A stretch of DNA of 64,000 nt from Desulfobacterales bacterium (GCA_028704555.1 JAQWFD010000017.1:1-64000), one strand, 5' to 3'. Shown: positions 19,088-28,770, numbered from the stretch's first letter. Made by a program: numbers and translations. The notes: generated by a model from the sequence alone, not told the origin.

Positions 19088-20149
19088 TTGTCATACTGGT
19101 GCGTCCGGGAGGATCTCAGTCAGGCCAATCGGTTAAGGCGTTCTTATTATGAATTGCTCAGGGATGAGATAGATCAATTCATGCTTCAACATGCCCTGAT
19201 TGATTCCTATCAGAATTTTCAGAAAAAAAATCTTCCCTATCCATTCGTGGAAAAAAGAGAGCTTAAACCCCGCGCTCGTATACCCGATGTGGAATATGAA
19301 AGTCAGAACACGTTTCTGGTTATTTTCGTTGAAGACTCAGTTCCGGCTATGCATAAGAAATATATTCGTTTTTTTGACGTTAACCAGACAAACAAAACCA
19401 ATCTTCTGAGGTCAAAGACACTATTGCTGAATCAGGCATTTGACAGAAATCAGAAGTACTTGGAAAATGTACAGTTTCCGGATTTTTTAAAATCGCTTCT
19501 GCCGGTGGATTATGCCCTGTTGATTCAGAGAGATCCGGCTAGCCGGATCAGAGACCGGTATGCCCTGTCTCATTTCCATGTCAGAATTGACTGGCCCATT
19601 TCTGAAGCGGCAGAAGATCTGGCCAAGAATCTTCGATATATTTCAAAAGATTTATATGAAAAAGGGGATAAGTACGCCGAAGATATTCAGAAGAAATTTT
19701 TCGAGTACTATGGATTGCCGTTAATGGCCGGCGGCCGGCGGACGGCGGCTATCGTTGCGGCTCAGTATCTGAGAAAAATTCCCTGTATCTCCACGGTATA
19801 CGCCGGGAGCAGTGAGGCCAGAGCCGTGTTCAGGATCTCTGAACGCTGGGTGGCAAAATCGGTGTTGATGAAGCTGACAGCTGACAACATCGCCCAGATT
19901 CTGGATATCAGCCGTATGACCCTGAGAACGTTCCGAAAACATTATGTGGTGGCCTGGGAAGGAAAAGAAGATGTCTGCATCTTTCAGGCCACCTATACGC
20001 CGACAATCCCTGCCAGACCCCCTGAGGATGGAAAGCTCCGCGAGATAAAAGCCGATTTGAACTGGCTGACGGTGGATTCGCAGTATATCATGCCCAAACC
20101 CGGAACCTGGAAATATCCTCCCATTTCATTGAATCTGATTTATACCTGA
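19088..20149 (+). CDS. Unrecognised 353-aa protein with TTG start
   Basis: No family recognised. The product is soluble, rich in charged and aromatic residues, without signal peptide or membrane segment. Around residues 262-285 the sequence TADNIAQILDISRMTLRTF resembles a helix-turn-helix, though the rest does not look like a known regulator. The C-terminus is proline-rich (TPTIPARPPEDG; KPGTWKYPPIS). The start is TTG at 19088, six bases after AGGAG; no ATG nearby would fit. It stands alone between pgk and the convergent PBP1A gene, with a 220-bp spacer upstream that holds nothing recognisable. Confidence 0.75.
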   Translation: MSYWCVREDLSQANRLRRSYYELLRDEIDQFMLQHALIDSYQNFQKKNLPYPFVEKRELKPRARIPDVEYESQNTFLVIFVEDSVPAMHKKYIRFFDVNQTNKTNLLRSKTLLLNQAFDRNQKYLENVQFPDFLKSLLPVDYALLIQRDPASRIRDRYALSHFHVRIDWPISEAAEDLAKNLRYISKDLYEKGDKYAEDIQKKFFEYYGLPLMAGGRRTAAIVAAQYLRKIPCISTVYAGSSEARAVFRISERWVAKSVLMKLTADNIAQILDISRMTLRTFRKHYVVAWEGKEDVCIFQATYTPTIPARPPEDGKLREIKADLNWLTVDSQYIMPKPGTWKYPPISLNLIYT

Positions 20150-20295
20150 TCTGCAAGCGCTTGCCCGCAGAACTGCAGCGTACAGCCTTCGGCGCCCCGT
20201 TCTGTTTCTGCGTCTGTACAGCTTCTGAAATCTCTGACAGGGTCATAGCCCTCCTTCGGACAGGGGGCTGGATACCTCGCGGGTCCCGATTTTTT

Positions 20296-22254
20296 TCAAC
20301 AGCCCGGTTCCGAACCCTTTATAAACAGCGCGTCGGCGGAGTTTGTCGAATGATCGAATGATCGTTGACCGGTCCGTGAATTGATGGATATCTTCACCGT
20401 ATCATCCGGGATATCAAAGTAGTGGCAGACACCGGGCTCAAGCGTTTTCTGCATGAATTCAATCCAGATGGGCAACGCGGCACTGGCGCCGGTTTCTCCT
20501 TTGCCAAGTGTTGAATGATCATCGTTTCCCACCCACACGCCTGCAGCAACCGCAGGAGAAAACCCGATAAACAGGGCATCCCTATATCGGTTGGTGGTCC
20601 CTGTTTTTCCTGCAACGGGCCGGTGGATAAATCCGGCCTTTTTGCCGGTGCCCTCTCTGATCACCGCTTCAAGCATGTTGACCATGACCGCTGCCCCGCC
20701 CCGTGACATCGCAATATGGCTTTCCGGTTTTATCTGCCAAATGATTCTGCCGTGGTGATCGACCACTTCGGTAACCGCAAAGGGCTGAATCCATTTGCCC
20801 CGATTGGGGAATACGGAATATGCTGCGGTCAGCTCAAGCAGAGATACTTCCGATGTGCCGAGAGCCAGAGACAGATTGGGCGACAGGGTCGATTGGATGC
20901 CCAGGGAATGTGCAAATTTTATAACTGAAGTAATTCCGAGTTTTTCAATCAGCCTGACTGCCGGTATGTTTTCGGACAGGGCAAGCGCTGTTCTCAAGGG
21001 GATTTCTCCCTGATAGGTGTGTGAAAAATTTTCCGGTTGCCAGTCACTGCCGTTTTTCCCGCCTTTAAATACAACCGGGGCATCGAGAAGCATCGTACTC
21101 TGAGTAAAACCGCGTTCTACTGCATGAGCAAATATGATGGGTTTGAACGCCGATCCGGGCTGTCGTCTGGCGGAAACAGCCCGGTTAAAGGGGGTTTTGA
21201 AAAAATTTTTCCCTCCTGACATCGCCAGCATTTCACCGGTATCGACATTTAAAGCGAGCAAAGCCCCCTGTGGATCAGGACAGCTGATTGTCCGGTGGTT
21301 CATCCGCTGTTGAAGAGCATTAAGACCGTTTGATAACGCTGTTTCAGCAACCATCTGCAGGGAATATGAGAGAGTGGTATAAACCGTAAGCCCGCCCTTG
21401 TACAGCAGGGAGGCGCCTATAGTCGTTTCGAGCTGTTTTTTAACGAATTCGATAAAATAAGGCGCTTTGATGGCAGGGTGCCGCCCGTCCGGTTCCGGAA
21501 AGGGATCTCGGGATGCCGTATCGTACTGTGACGCTGTAATGATGCCGGTTGCAAGCATCTGTCTGAGAACAATATTTCTTCGTTTCAGCGACAGGTCTTT
21601 GTCTACCAGGGGGGAATACCGGGAAGGGGCCTTGGGCATTCCGGCTATCAACGCGCATTCCGAAAGGGTCAGGTTCTTTACGGGTTTGCCAAAATACAGT
21701 CTGGCTGCAGATTCAACCCCATAGGCGCCACTGCCGAAATACACCTGATTCAGGTACATGGTCAATATCTCATTTTTTGTGTAGCGTCTTTCGAGCTGAA
21801 CTGAAAGAATGGCTTCTTTCAGCTTTCGTGTCAGGGTTTTTTGCGGATTGAGAAAAAGGGTTTTGGTCAGTTGCTGGGTGAGGGTGCTGGCGCCTTCGAT
21901 AAATTCTCCGGCCAGGGCATCCTTTACAACAGCTCTGAAAATCCCTTTTAAATCAATGCCGCTGTGATGGTAGAAGTTTCTGTCCTCGGTGGCGATCACT
22001 GCCTGTATCAGATATCGGGGAATATCCTGGAATGAAACCGGGTCACGTTTTTGCATAAACAGTTCCGCCAGAAGAACCTTGTCGGAAGAATATATGCGTG
22101 TAACCGAGGACGGCCTGAAGCCTTCGAGGGAACGGATTTGCGGCAGATCATTTATCAGGGCGAAAAAAATACCGGACATGATTCCGATGGCTACCCCTGT
22201 GATCAACACTAAAGCCGGAAAAAGTCTGAGGGTCGTACGTTTTTTGAGTTTCAT
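20296..22254 (-). CDS. Bifunctional penicillin-binding protein 1A
   Basis: Membrane-anchored peptidoglycan glycosyltransferase and transpeptidase, 652 residues. One N-terminal membrane helix (about 8-32) precedes the GT51 domain with ATEDRNFYHHSGID and GASTLTQQLTK. The transpeptidase domain has the SxxK serine in PGSAFKP, SEN as SxN, and KTGTT. It starts at ATG 22254 behind GGAG; an upstream open extension to 22380 lacks a ribosome site. It builds cell-wall glycan in the periplasm. It converges on the 353-aa gene, and the 146-bp spacer between them shows no clear terminator. Confidence 0.94.
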   Translation of the reverse strand: MKLKKRTTLRLFPALVLITGVAIGIMSGIFFALINDLPQIRSLEGFRPSSVTRIYSSDKVLLAELFMQKRDPVSFQDIPRYLIQAVIATEDRNFYHHSGIDLKGIFRAVVKDALAGEFIEGASTLTQQLTKTLFLNPQKTLTRKLKEAILSVQLERRYTKNEILTMYLNQVYFGSGAYGVESAARLYFGKPVKNLTLSECALIAGMPKAPSRYSPLVDKDLSLKRRNIVLRQMLATGIITASQYDTASRDPFPEPDGRHPAIKAPYFIEFVKKQLETTIGASLLYKGGLTVYTTLSYSLQMVAETALSNGLNALQQRMNHRTISCPDPQGALLALNVDTGEMLAMSGGKNFFKTPFNRAVSARRQPGSAFKPIIFAHAVERGFTQSTMLLDAPVVFKGGKNGSDWQPENFSHTYQGEIPLRTALALSENIPAVRLIEKLGITSVIKFAHSLGIQSTLSPNLSLALGTSEVSLLELTAAYSVFPNRGKWIQPFAVTEVVDHHGRIIWQIKPESHIAMSRGGAAVMVNMLEAVIREGTGKKAGFIHRPVAGKTGTTNRYRDALFIGFSPAVAAGVWVGNDDHSTLGKGETGASAALPIWIEFMQKTLEPGVCHYFDIPDDTVKISINSRTGQRSFDHSTNSADALFIKGSEPGC

Positions 22255-22756
22255 GATTCTCCTGCAATAACATTTGATTTGAAAATGATCAAACGCCTTG
22301 TGTCGATATCCGGTTTGTTCGATTGCACGGGTCGGAATGGTTCTGTTCCGACGGAAGGGCGCTGAAGAAAACAGGCCCAAATTGCGAATCGGTTCGGCGT
22401 AATTTTAGAGGCTGATATTGCCAATAATAAAAGGATGTTAGATTTGATAAAATCAACAGGAAAAAAATGGCGCAGAATGATAAAAAAATGTAAAATATCT
22501 ATTGCTAATTTTTCTAAAATAATTAATTTTAATGCGCTTAAAAAGACCGAATTCATTGTTCCGGATGATATCAAGGGTTCGGAGCGGTGGCTGCGCATTG
22601 CAACAGCGCTTGAAACGTTGATGGTTTTCAATTTGGGATGATGAAGATCGGTCGGGCATGAAAAATGATCAGTTTGGAAATACATTCAAACGGTCTGGCG
22701 ATCAGACCATGGATGTAAATTGGATACCCATTGGAATGAGGACGGAACCATAACGT
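22255..22756. other. Spacer with no supported gene
   Basis: Divergent promoter region between the PBP1A gene and the DksA-like gene. A 68-codon plus frame (22435-22641, basic, starting MLDLIKSTGKKWRR, weak AAAAGG upstream) and overlapping minus frames exist. None can be preferred, so none is called. Confidence 0.4.
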
Positions 22757-23119
22757 ATGAAAACAAGTGATATCGAATACTTCAAAAAGCTGCTCAACGA
22801 TCAGCTTCGGGAACTGTTGGAAAAAGCCGATGCGACGGTTTCGGGTTTGAAGTTGTCAGGCGAAGAACTGGCGGATCCGGTAGACAGGGCGGCATATGAT
22901 CTGGATCAGAATTTTGTACTCCGAATCCGGGACAGGGAGCGGAAGTTGATCAATAAAATCATGCAGGCGCTGGACAGCATCGAAGACGGTACATTCGGGA
23001 TTTGCCAGATGTGCGGTGATGATATATCGATTGAGCGGTTGAAAGCACGACCGGTGACAAGCTATTGTATTAAATGTAAAACCAGGATGGAGGTTCGTGA
23101 GTATATGGTCCATGCCTGA
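22757..23119 (+). CDS. dksA: DksA/TraR-type zinc-finger transcription factor
   Basis: 120 residues: an N-terminal coiled coil (about 5-75) that enters the RNA polymerase secondary channel, with the acidic tip near residues 36-50 (EELADPVDRAAYDLD). A C4 zinc finger follows (Cys83, Cys86, Cys104, Cys107; CQMCGDD and CIKCKTR). DksA acts with ppGpp to retune transcription in the stringent response. The length is shorter than E. coli DksA (151) but usual for deltaproteobacterial members; other paralogues could exist elsewhere. The next small zinc-ribbon gene follows 136 bp downstream on the same strand. Confidence 0.88.
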   Translation: MKTSDIEYFKKLLNDQLRELLEKADATVSGLKLSGEELADPVDRAAYDLDQNFVLRIRDRERKLINKIMQALDSIEDGTFGICQMCGDDISIERLKARPVTSYCIKCKTRMEVREYMVHA

Positions 23120-23255
23120 TGGCGTTCGTGAACAGCAGGTGATGTGCAGATGACAGACGGGCATCTGATAGTCGCAATGCAATGCGTGAGTATCAGAAAA
23201 GGGTTACAGAAAAGTATTGAACAGCGGGAAGCATGAAACGGAAAGTGGATGAGAA

Positions 23256-23459
23256 ATGGTTGAGACAAATACAGCTGAAAAATTAATTAGAAAACACAAA
23301 AAAAGTGATCCGGTCGATGATGTTCTGGCAGACGATGTGGAGGCTAAAAATATTGAATGTATCTGTCCGAAATGTGGCATGAAGCATTATATGAATTTCC
23401 GGTGGATCGGTCGGGGCGCTCCTAGGAAATATTGCCCTGAATGCAAAGGCAGAATGTAG
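23256..23459 (+). CDS. Small zinc-ribbon protein
   Basis: 67 residues, no named family recognised. The charged N-terminal half (EKLIRKHKKSDPVDDVLADD) leads to a compact ribbon with CICPKCG (Cys35, 37, 40) and YCPECKGRM (Cys60, 63), which would bind one zinc ion. It ends right after the ribbon. It lies downstream of the DksA-like gene on the same strand, and both are cysteine-knuckle proteins. Probably nucleic-acid or protein binding (inference). Confidence 0.65.
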   Translation: MVETNTAEKLIRKHKKSDPVDDVLADDVEAKNIECICPKCGMKHYMNFRWIGRGAPRKYCPECKGRM

Positions 23460-23604
23460 ATAACATCGCCTGCTGAAATTCGGATGGATTAGCGTTGCTG
23501 ACAGGATACGATAGCCCGGAAATTGTATACGAAATTTTCGGGCTATCGTTGAAAAAGATCGCGTTGCTCCCTGAGAAATCGTCATGCTTTCTCAGATCTG
23601 CCGG

Positions 23605-24117
23605 TCATGATTGCCACAGCCTTTCTTTTCGATTTGTTCTGTGGTCCACTGTCCTGGCGAGTAAAAACATCACATCTGAGAGTCTGTTCAGGTATGGCAG
23701 AAGTTCTGCATGCGGGGTGTTGAGCGACCGAACCCGACGTTCAGCGGTCCTGGTCAGCGCGCGAACATACTGAAATTGGGCTGATATTCTTCCAGAGCCT
23801 GACAGAAGAAAATGGTTGAGCGGGGGTAAATCGGATTCCAGTTGTATAATCATCTGCTCAAGGCAGCTGACCCGATCGTGGCCAAATACGACCCCGGCAT
23901 TTCCCAGAAACGAATTGAGGGTGCATAAGTCTGTCTGAATATGATCCATTATCTCCTGCAGGTCATGAAAAGATATCCGTGAATAAATAATTCCCAAAAA
24001 TGAATTGACTTCATCCAGCTTGCCGATGGCTTCCAGCAGCATGTCATCCTTTCTTCGTTTGGAACCGTCCGCAAGAAGCGTGCCGCCTGAATCTGTGTAG
24101 GCATCATACGTTTTCAT
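23605..24117 (-). CDS. PduO-type cob(I)alamin adenosyltransferase
   Basis: Adenosylates cob(I)alamin with ATP to make coenzyme B12 (adenosylcobalamin). 170 residues, all-helical bundle. The N-terminal ATP-binding loop is visible (DSGGTLLADGSKRRKDD, about residues 8-24), then GKLDEVNSFLG. The C-terminal motif that normally reads with a conserved His-Ala-Arg is diverged here (QFQYVRALTRTAERRVRS). It shows the organism uses adenosylcobalamin. Monocistronic on the minus strand, divergent from ogt. Confidence 0.85.
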   Translation of the reverse strand: MKTYDAYTDSGGTLLADGSKRRKDDMLLEAIGKLDEVNSFLGIIYSRISFHDLQEIMDHIQTDLCTLNSFLGNAGVVFGHDRVSCLEQMIIQLESDLPPLNHFLLSGSGRISAQFQYVRALTRTAERRVRSLNTPHAELLPYLNRLSDVMFLLARTVDHRTNRKERLWQS

Positions 24118-24276
24118 AAATATCCCCCCTTAAGTCTATAGATTCTTTATCTGACGGGCCCTTTATACATACGTTAAAAAAAATCGGCTTGTATGTCAAA
24201 ACAATACCGGATATATGAAACAGCTGATCAAGCCCAACTGTTCATTGTCTGAAAGGGTAGCCAGGAAATATTTACC

Positions 24277-24759
24277 ATGAAGCTGTTCAAAACATATTAT
24301 TCTTCGCCCATCGGTGTTATGGAAATTACAGGGACCCGGGAAAGAATCATATCCGTTCAGTTTGTAGATTCTTCAAAACAGCCAGGTACTGACCTGCCGG
24401 CTGCAGTAGCCGAATGTCGGCTTCAGATCGATGATTATTTCAGGGGCGGACGGACCTCCTTTTCTGTCAAAACCGATCTCCAGGGCACAGGGTTTCAGAA
24501 AACCGTATGGCGGCAACTTGAAAAAATTCCCTACGGCAGGGTGGTGTCTTACAGCGATATCGCACGGGACATTGCTAACCCGAATGCATGCCGTGCGGTT
24601 GGCAACGCCAATCATCAAAATCCGGTGGCCATTATCATACCCTGTCACAGGGTCATCGGGAAAAATGGCGATCTGATCGGCTATGGCGGCGGCCTGTGGC
24701 GAAAGAAATGGCTGCTGGAACATGAATCCGCAATGAATCCGAAAAAGTCGGTTGTATGA
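24277..24759 (+). CDS. ogt: Methylated-DNA-protein cysteine methyltransferase
   Basis: Suicide repair enzyme that removes methyl groups from O6-methylguanine onto its own cysteine, Cys123 in IPCHRVIG. The helix-turn-helix that reads DNA (YSDIAR...AVGNANHQNP) and the arginine finger region (NACRAVG) are present. 160 residues, the short Ogt/Ada-C type. Its TGA overlaps the lysE-family ATG by ATGA, so the two genes are translationally coupled. Confidence 0.95.
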   Translation: MKLFKTYYSSPIGVMEITGTRERIISVQFVDSSKQPGTDLPAAVAECRLQIDDYFRGGRTSFSVKTDLQGTGFQKTVWRQLEKIPYGRVVSYSDIARDIANPNACRAVGNANHQNPVAIIIPCHRVIGKNGDLIGYGGGLWRKKWLLEHESAMNPKKSVV

Positions 24760-25397
24760 TATTTTCGATGCTGTCCATTTTGTTGAGTTCGTTTGTCGTT
24801 GGCCTCTCCGGTGCAATGATGCCCGGGCCCCTGTTGACAGTAACCATCAGCGAAAGTTCACGAAGGGGTATGATGGTCGGCCCGCTGCTTATTCTCGGCC
24901 ACGGTATGCTTGAGCTGGTGCTGGTGATTTGCATACTGTTCGGACTGGCCCCGGTTCTGAATCAGAAGCGTGTATTTATAACGATCGCTCTGGCAGGCGC
25001 TGCCATTCTGATCTGGATGGCGGTGGGGATGTTCCGGGCACTTCCGTCTTTGAGTCTGAAAGGCGGGGGCAATGAATCGAGCCGAAAGAACAATCTGGTA
25101 ATCGCCGGTGCCATGATCAGCGTGGCCAATCCGTACTGGACCATCTGGTGGGTATCGATCGGGGTCGGTTATATCGTCTACAGTCTCACCTTCGGAAAAT
25201 GGGGGGTTTTCTTTTTCTTTATCGGTCACATCATGGCCGATCTGCTCTGGTATTCGGCTATTTCTGCAGCTGTCTGGAAAGGCAAAAATTTTTTGACCGA
25301 TAAAATGTATCGATGGCTGATGGGTGTTTGTGCTGCTTTTCTGGTTGTCTTTGCCTGCGGGTTTGCCTGGTCCGGGATTCAGAAACTGATTGCCTGA
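24756..25397 (+). CDS. LysE family translocator
   Basis: Inner-membrane exporter of the LysE/RhtB superfamily, 213 residues with about six membrane helices. The N-terminus has the family signature GLSGAMMPGPLLTV (about residues 15-28), and ANPYWTIWW marks the start of the second half. These proteins export amino acids or related metabolites; the substrate is not evident. Translationally coupled to ogt through ATGA. A hairpin overlaps its 3' end (25366-25408). Confidence 0.88.
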   Translation: MIFSMLSILLSSFVVGLSGAMMPGPLLTVTISESSRRGMMVGPLLILGHGMLELVLVICILFGLAPVLNQKRVFITIALAGAAILIWMAVGMFRALPSLSLKGGGNESSRKNNLVIAGAMISVANPYWTIWWVSIGVGYIVYSLTFGKWGVFFFFIGHIMADLLWYSAISAAVWKGKNFLTDKMYRWLMGVCAAFLVVFACGFAWSGIQKLIA

Positions 25398-25408
25398 ATC
25401 GGACCAGG
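25366..25408 (+). other. Hairpin over the 3' end of the lysE-family gene
   Basis: CCTGGTCCGGGATTCAG (25366-25382) pairs with CTGAATCGGACCAGG (25394-25408), 15 pairs with a two-base bulge. No T tract follows. It may stabilise the mRNA 3' end or act as a weak terminator ahead of the convergent YitT gene. Confidence 0.5.
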
Positions 25409-25481
25409 TGAATTTCATCAGGATAATCGGCCGGCCGCCGTTTTCATCATCGAAAGGGGCGCCCGGCTTTTCAGAAAAGCG

Positions 25482-26351
25482 TTAATACGGTTTTCCTTTA
25501 CCGAATGTTGACCCGATGACATTGAATGTCTTTTCCACAATAAACATGGCGTTGGGATCGAGTTTGAAAACAACTTCTTCCATCCGTTTGAGCTGAATAT
25601 TGTTGGTGATGGTCATCAGGATGTCGCAGTCTTTTCCGGAATAGGCTCCTTTTGCTTTGATGAAAGTGGCGCTGTGCTGCAGCTCTTCGAGGATGGTTTT
25701 AGAAATAGCCTGATTCTGCTCACTGATAATATAGATCATTTTTTTCTGGTTGAACATGGCCAGCACATATTCAAGAGATACCGAAGATATGAACACCAGA
25801 ATAAGTGATGCGATAAACAGGTCTGTTCCCATTTGAGCGATGCAGAAGGTAAACAGGATCGCGTTGAACACCAGGTACACGGCTCCGATGCGGAAATTGA
25901 ATTTCTGGTTTAAAATTACCGCAATCACATCCAGCCCCCCGCTTGACCCCAGAGATCTCAGAATGATTCCGCCGCTGACACCGTAAATAATCCCGCTGGC
26001 TATGGCGGCATACAGCTGTTGATGAATTCCGAAATCCAGATGAATATATTCTGTTGCAATGGCTACCACCACTATCGCATACAGACTGTAAAACAGAAAC
26101 GGTTTACTGATGTAGAACCAGCTGATGGCAAACAAGGGGATATTCATTAGAAAAAACCAGATTCCCGGCGATAATACCTGCGTTTTATAATAGACTAAAA
26201 GCGCCAGCCCGAATACTCCTCCGGTGATAAAATCATGATGAATGATCACCCCGTTGACGCCCAGTGCAAAAATGAGCGATCCGATCGTGATGATGAACAA
26301 GTTCCAACCTATTGAGTATTTGATTTTATTTAATAATGTATTTGTGTCCAT
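25482..26351 (-). CDS. YitT family membrane protein (DUF2179)
   Basis: 289 residues. Five or so membrane helices span about residues 15-200, with the family pattern of a first helix followed by HHDFITGGVFGLALL and an internal GSSGGLDVIAVIL. A C-terminal soluble DUF2179 domain (about 205-285) of ferredoxin-like fold ends FNVIGSTFGKGKPY. Function in bacteria is unknown; transport is often assumed. It converges with the lysE-family gene and stands alone. Confidence 0.85.
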   Translation of the reverse strand: MDTNTLLNKIKYSIGWNLFIITIGSLIFALGVNGVIIHHDFITGGVFGLALLVYYKTQVLSPGIWFFLMNIPLFAISWFYISKPFLFYSLYAIVVVAIATEYIHLDFGIHQQLYAAIASGIIYGVSGGIILRSLGSSGGLDVIAVILNQKFNFRIGAVYLVFNAILFTFCIAQMGTDLFIASLILVFISSVSLEYVLAMFNQKKMIYIISEQNQAISKTILEELQHSATFIKAKGAYSGKDCDILMTITNNIQLKRMEEVVFKLDPNAMFIVEKTFNVIGSTFGKGKPY

Positions 26352-26686
26352 GGGGTAGTCCGCTGTAAAAATCCTTTTGTCAGAGAGTTGTCATAAAATA
26401 AAAATAAATATTTGAACAATAAGAACGTATCGGTAAATGTCAAAGAGAGTTTTAATAAAAACCTCGGTTGATGATGAAAAAAAGTTTTTTTAGTCATTTC
26501 TTTTTCCGGTTGCAGAATTGATCGCAGAAAATTGCTGGTCAGCCAGTGGTTCCAAATTTTCGGAGTTTGCCAGGGGCCGTTTCGATATTCAGGACGGGGC
26601 TGCCTCCGCAGAAATACATAATACGTGAGTATCAATCGGGGAGGGCTGCCCTTGCGGCTGTTCGTTTGTTCTGTCACCGGGTTGAT
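26352..26686. other. Gene-less spacer left of repeat copy 3
   Basis: AT-rich upstream region of the YitT gene. Frames that run from here into the repeat are artefacts of the palindrome. Between the repeat and the helicase stop (26848-26999) nothing is recognised either. Confidence 0.4.
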
Positions 26687-26847
26687 GGCTCGCTCAGAAA
26701 TAACTTCCCATTTTAAGCGCCGATACATCCTCTGCCTGGCTGCGTTACGAAAGCTCGGAATATGCTTGATATTCCTGCACTTTCGTGCTTTGCCAGACAG
26801 GCGTCTTAACACTTAAAATTGCGAATTTATTTCTGAGCGAGCCCTAA
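26687..26847. repeat. MITE-like palindromic repeat, copy 3
   Basis: About 160 bp from GGCTCGCTCAGAAATAAC to GAGCGAGCCCTAA, lying between the YitT gene and the DEAD-box helicase. The ends are near-perfect inverted repeats. The centre carries the same two blocks (CTGCGTTACGAAAGCTC and GCACTTTCGTGCTTTGCCAG) as the other copies, but here it is present in the opposite orientation relative to copies 2 and 4. It contains no gene. Confidence 0.85.
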
Positions 26848-26999
26848 GCAGAAAATCGGCTGTGGGTGTGGATGTCAATGACGTGTTATCAGGCCCGCAA
26901 CAAGTATTCAGGATTTGTCAGTCATTGAATCCGGTCAAAGGACCTTATGATCAAGCCCGATCTTGTCAACCGTAAAGTCTGTAAACGGAGAGCTCAAAA

Positions 27000-28505
27000 T
27001 CATTGTTTTGCCGGGGGGGGTGTTTTTCGTTTTCTGGGGGGATACGGCCGTCTTGTTTTTGCCCCGGTGCGTCGTCTTTTCTGTAGATCGGATACGGGCC
27101 TTTGTCGTTTCCTCACAGGTTCGGGTGGTGGTTCCAGAAGTTTTGCATCCGGATATTCGCAGGGCAGCGGTTTTTTAAGAAACGCTTCGATGCCAGGAAT
27201 ACAGAAAGAATCATACTCACATGCAAAGCTGATGGATGTGCCGGTGCTGCCGGCCCGTCCGGTCCGTCCGATCCGATGGACATAATCCTCGGGGTCCTCC
27301 GGCAGATTAAAATTGATGACAAGACTGATCTCGTCCACGTGGATTCCTCTTGCCGCCACGTCTGTAGCCGCAAGAACACGGATTTTTCCGGATTTGAAGT
27401 TATCCAGAACTCTGATCCGCTTGTCCTGTGAAACTGCACCGGACAGAAGATCGCAGCTCACGTTATACGTTTTGAGCTTTTCCATGAGATCACGTGCCTG
27501 ATCACGGCGGTTGGCAAAAACAAGCACCCGGTCATGGGTTTTTATCAGATTATACAGGAGTGGAAATTTTTCATCGGAGGTGACAATATACACCACCTGG
27601 TGAATGCTATCAGCGGCAACGGTTTCCGGCTCAATTGCAACACTGAAGGAATCCTTTGTCCACTGACTGGCCAGCCGTTCCACTTCAGGGGAAATGGTGG
27701 CACTGAAGAACATGGTCTGCCGTTTTCCCCTTGGCGGCGTACTGGAAATAATCTGGCGGATATCTGAAATAAAACCCATGTCAAGCATTCTGTCAGCTTC
27801 ATCGATGATCAGTATTTCAATCCGGCTTAAATCGATGATTTTCTGCTGTTGAAAATCAATCAGGCGTCCGGGCGTGGCCACAATGATGTCCACTGTTTTT
27901 TCGCGCAGTATTTTTTTTTGTTTTTCATATCCCATCCCGCCGAAAACGGCTAGCGTAAGGCTTCGGGTATATTTTTCCAGAGAAAACGCATCCTGCTCAA
28001 TCTGAAGCACAAGTTCCCGGGTGGGGGCGAGAATCAGAGCCCTTGGAACCCCCGGGCGTCGGTTTCCTCTGATCGGGTTATGAAATATCCGGGTCAGGAT
28101 GGTAATGAGAAAAGCAGCGCTTTTTCCGGTGCCGGTCTGAGCCTGTCCTGTGGCATCCTGTCCCAATATGGCTTTTGGAAGGATTTCAGCCTGGACAGGG
28201 GTACAATACTGAAATTTCAGGTCTGCGATGGCATGCATGATGCAGACCGGCAGATTCAGATCGTGAAACCGGGTCCTGCCTTCCGCCGGCGGGACGTTAA
28301 ACTGTGAGATGTCCCACCTCGGCTTTTTTTTCCGTCGCGTCTGTAGCGGTTTAAGGAAGGTGTCTTCGGTTTTGGTCGATGAAGATTCGCCTGAAGGCTT
28401 CTGGGGAATTTTCTGATGTTGATCCGATTTTTTACTCAAAATTAAACGAAAAAAATTTAAAATTTTTTCTATCAAATTGCCCCTCTTTCCGATAATTTTA
28501 TTCAA
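27000..28505 (-). CDS. DEAD-box RNA helicase (RhlB/RhlE-like)
   Basis: ATP-dependent RNA helicase, 501 residues. A basic, disordered N-terminus (about 1-85) precedes the Q motif and motif I AQTGTGKSA. DEAD appears as IIDEADRM, motif III as SAT, and HRIGRTGRAG is motif VI. The C-terminal tail is Arg/Lys/Pro-rich (KRRRTGAKTRRPYPPR) and probably binds RNA. RhlB versus RhlE cannot be settled by reading alone; the long basic N-terminus slightly favours RhlB-like. Divergent from the DUF134 gene across a 311-bp spacer. Confidence 0.9.
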   Translation of the reverse strand: MNKIIGKRGNLIEKILNFFRLILSKKSDQHQKIPQKPSGESSSTKTEDTFLKPLQTRRKKKPRWDISQFNVPPAEGRTRFHDLNLPVCIMHAIADLKFQYCTPVQAEILPKAILGQDATGQAQTGTGKSAAFLITILTRIFHNPIRGNRRPGVPRALILAPTRELVLQIEQDAFSLEKYTRSLTLAVFGGMGYEKQKKILREKTVDIIVATPGRLIDFQQQKIIDLSRIEILIIDEADRMLDMGFISDIRQIISSTPPRGKRQTMFFSATISPEVERLASQWTKDSFSVAIEPETVAADSIHQVVYIVTSDEKFPLLYNLIKTHDRVLVFANRRDQARDLMEKLKTYNVSCDLLSGAVSQDKRIRVLDNFKSGKIRVLAATDVAARGIHVDEISLVINFNLPEDPEDYVHRIGRTGRAGSTGTSISFACEYDSFCIPGIEAFLKKPLPCEYPDAKLLEPPPEPVRKRQRPVSDLQKRRRTGAKTRRPYPPRKRKTPPPAKQ

Positions 28506-28593
28506 AATTATTATTTATACTATCTGCGCGCTTCTTTAAAGTCTTTTTTAGCCATTTTTCTGATAAAATCGGTAATTTAATTTTTTTTAGCAC

Positions 28594-28686
28594 GAATTTC
28601 AGGCCCGGGCAATGGCGTGTGGCTCCGGATATGACAGCGTTAGTCCGTTGTCCGTCGTTTCAGCCGCGCGCCCGGGCTTAAATTCC
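28594..28686. repeat. Inverted repeat in the helicase/DUF134 spacer
   Basis: GAATTTCAGGCCCGGGC (28594-28610) and GCCCGGGCTTAAATTCC (28670-28686) are complementary apart from a short mismatch in the middle of the arm, with about 60 bases between. It lies in the divergent promoter region, so it may be a regulatory cruciform or the remains of a small mobile element. Confidence 0.5.
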
Positions 28687-28770
28687 GGCCGTAGGACTTT
28701 TTCATAACGTATCCCATTTGCCCCCCCTCATCTACTGAAAACTCTTGACAATTCGTTCGGCAATACATAG

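Noticed and set aside
22435..22641. 68-aa basic protein between the PBP1A and DksA-like genes
   Set aside because: Overlapping frames on the other strand are equally long, the ribosome site is weak and no family is recognised.
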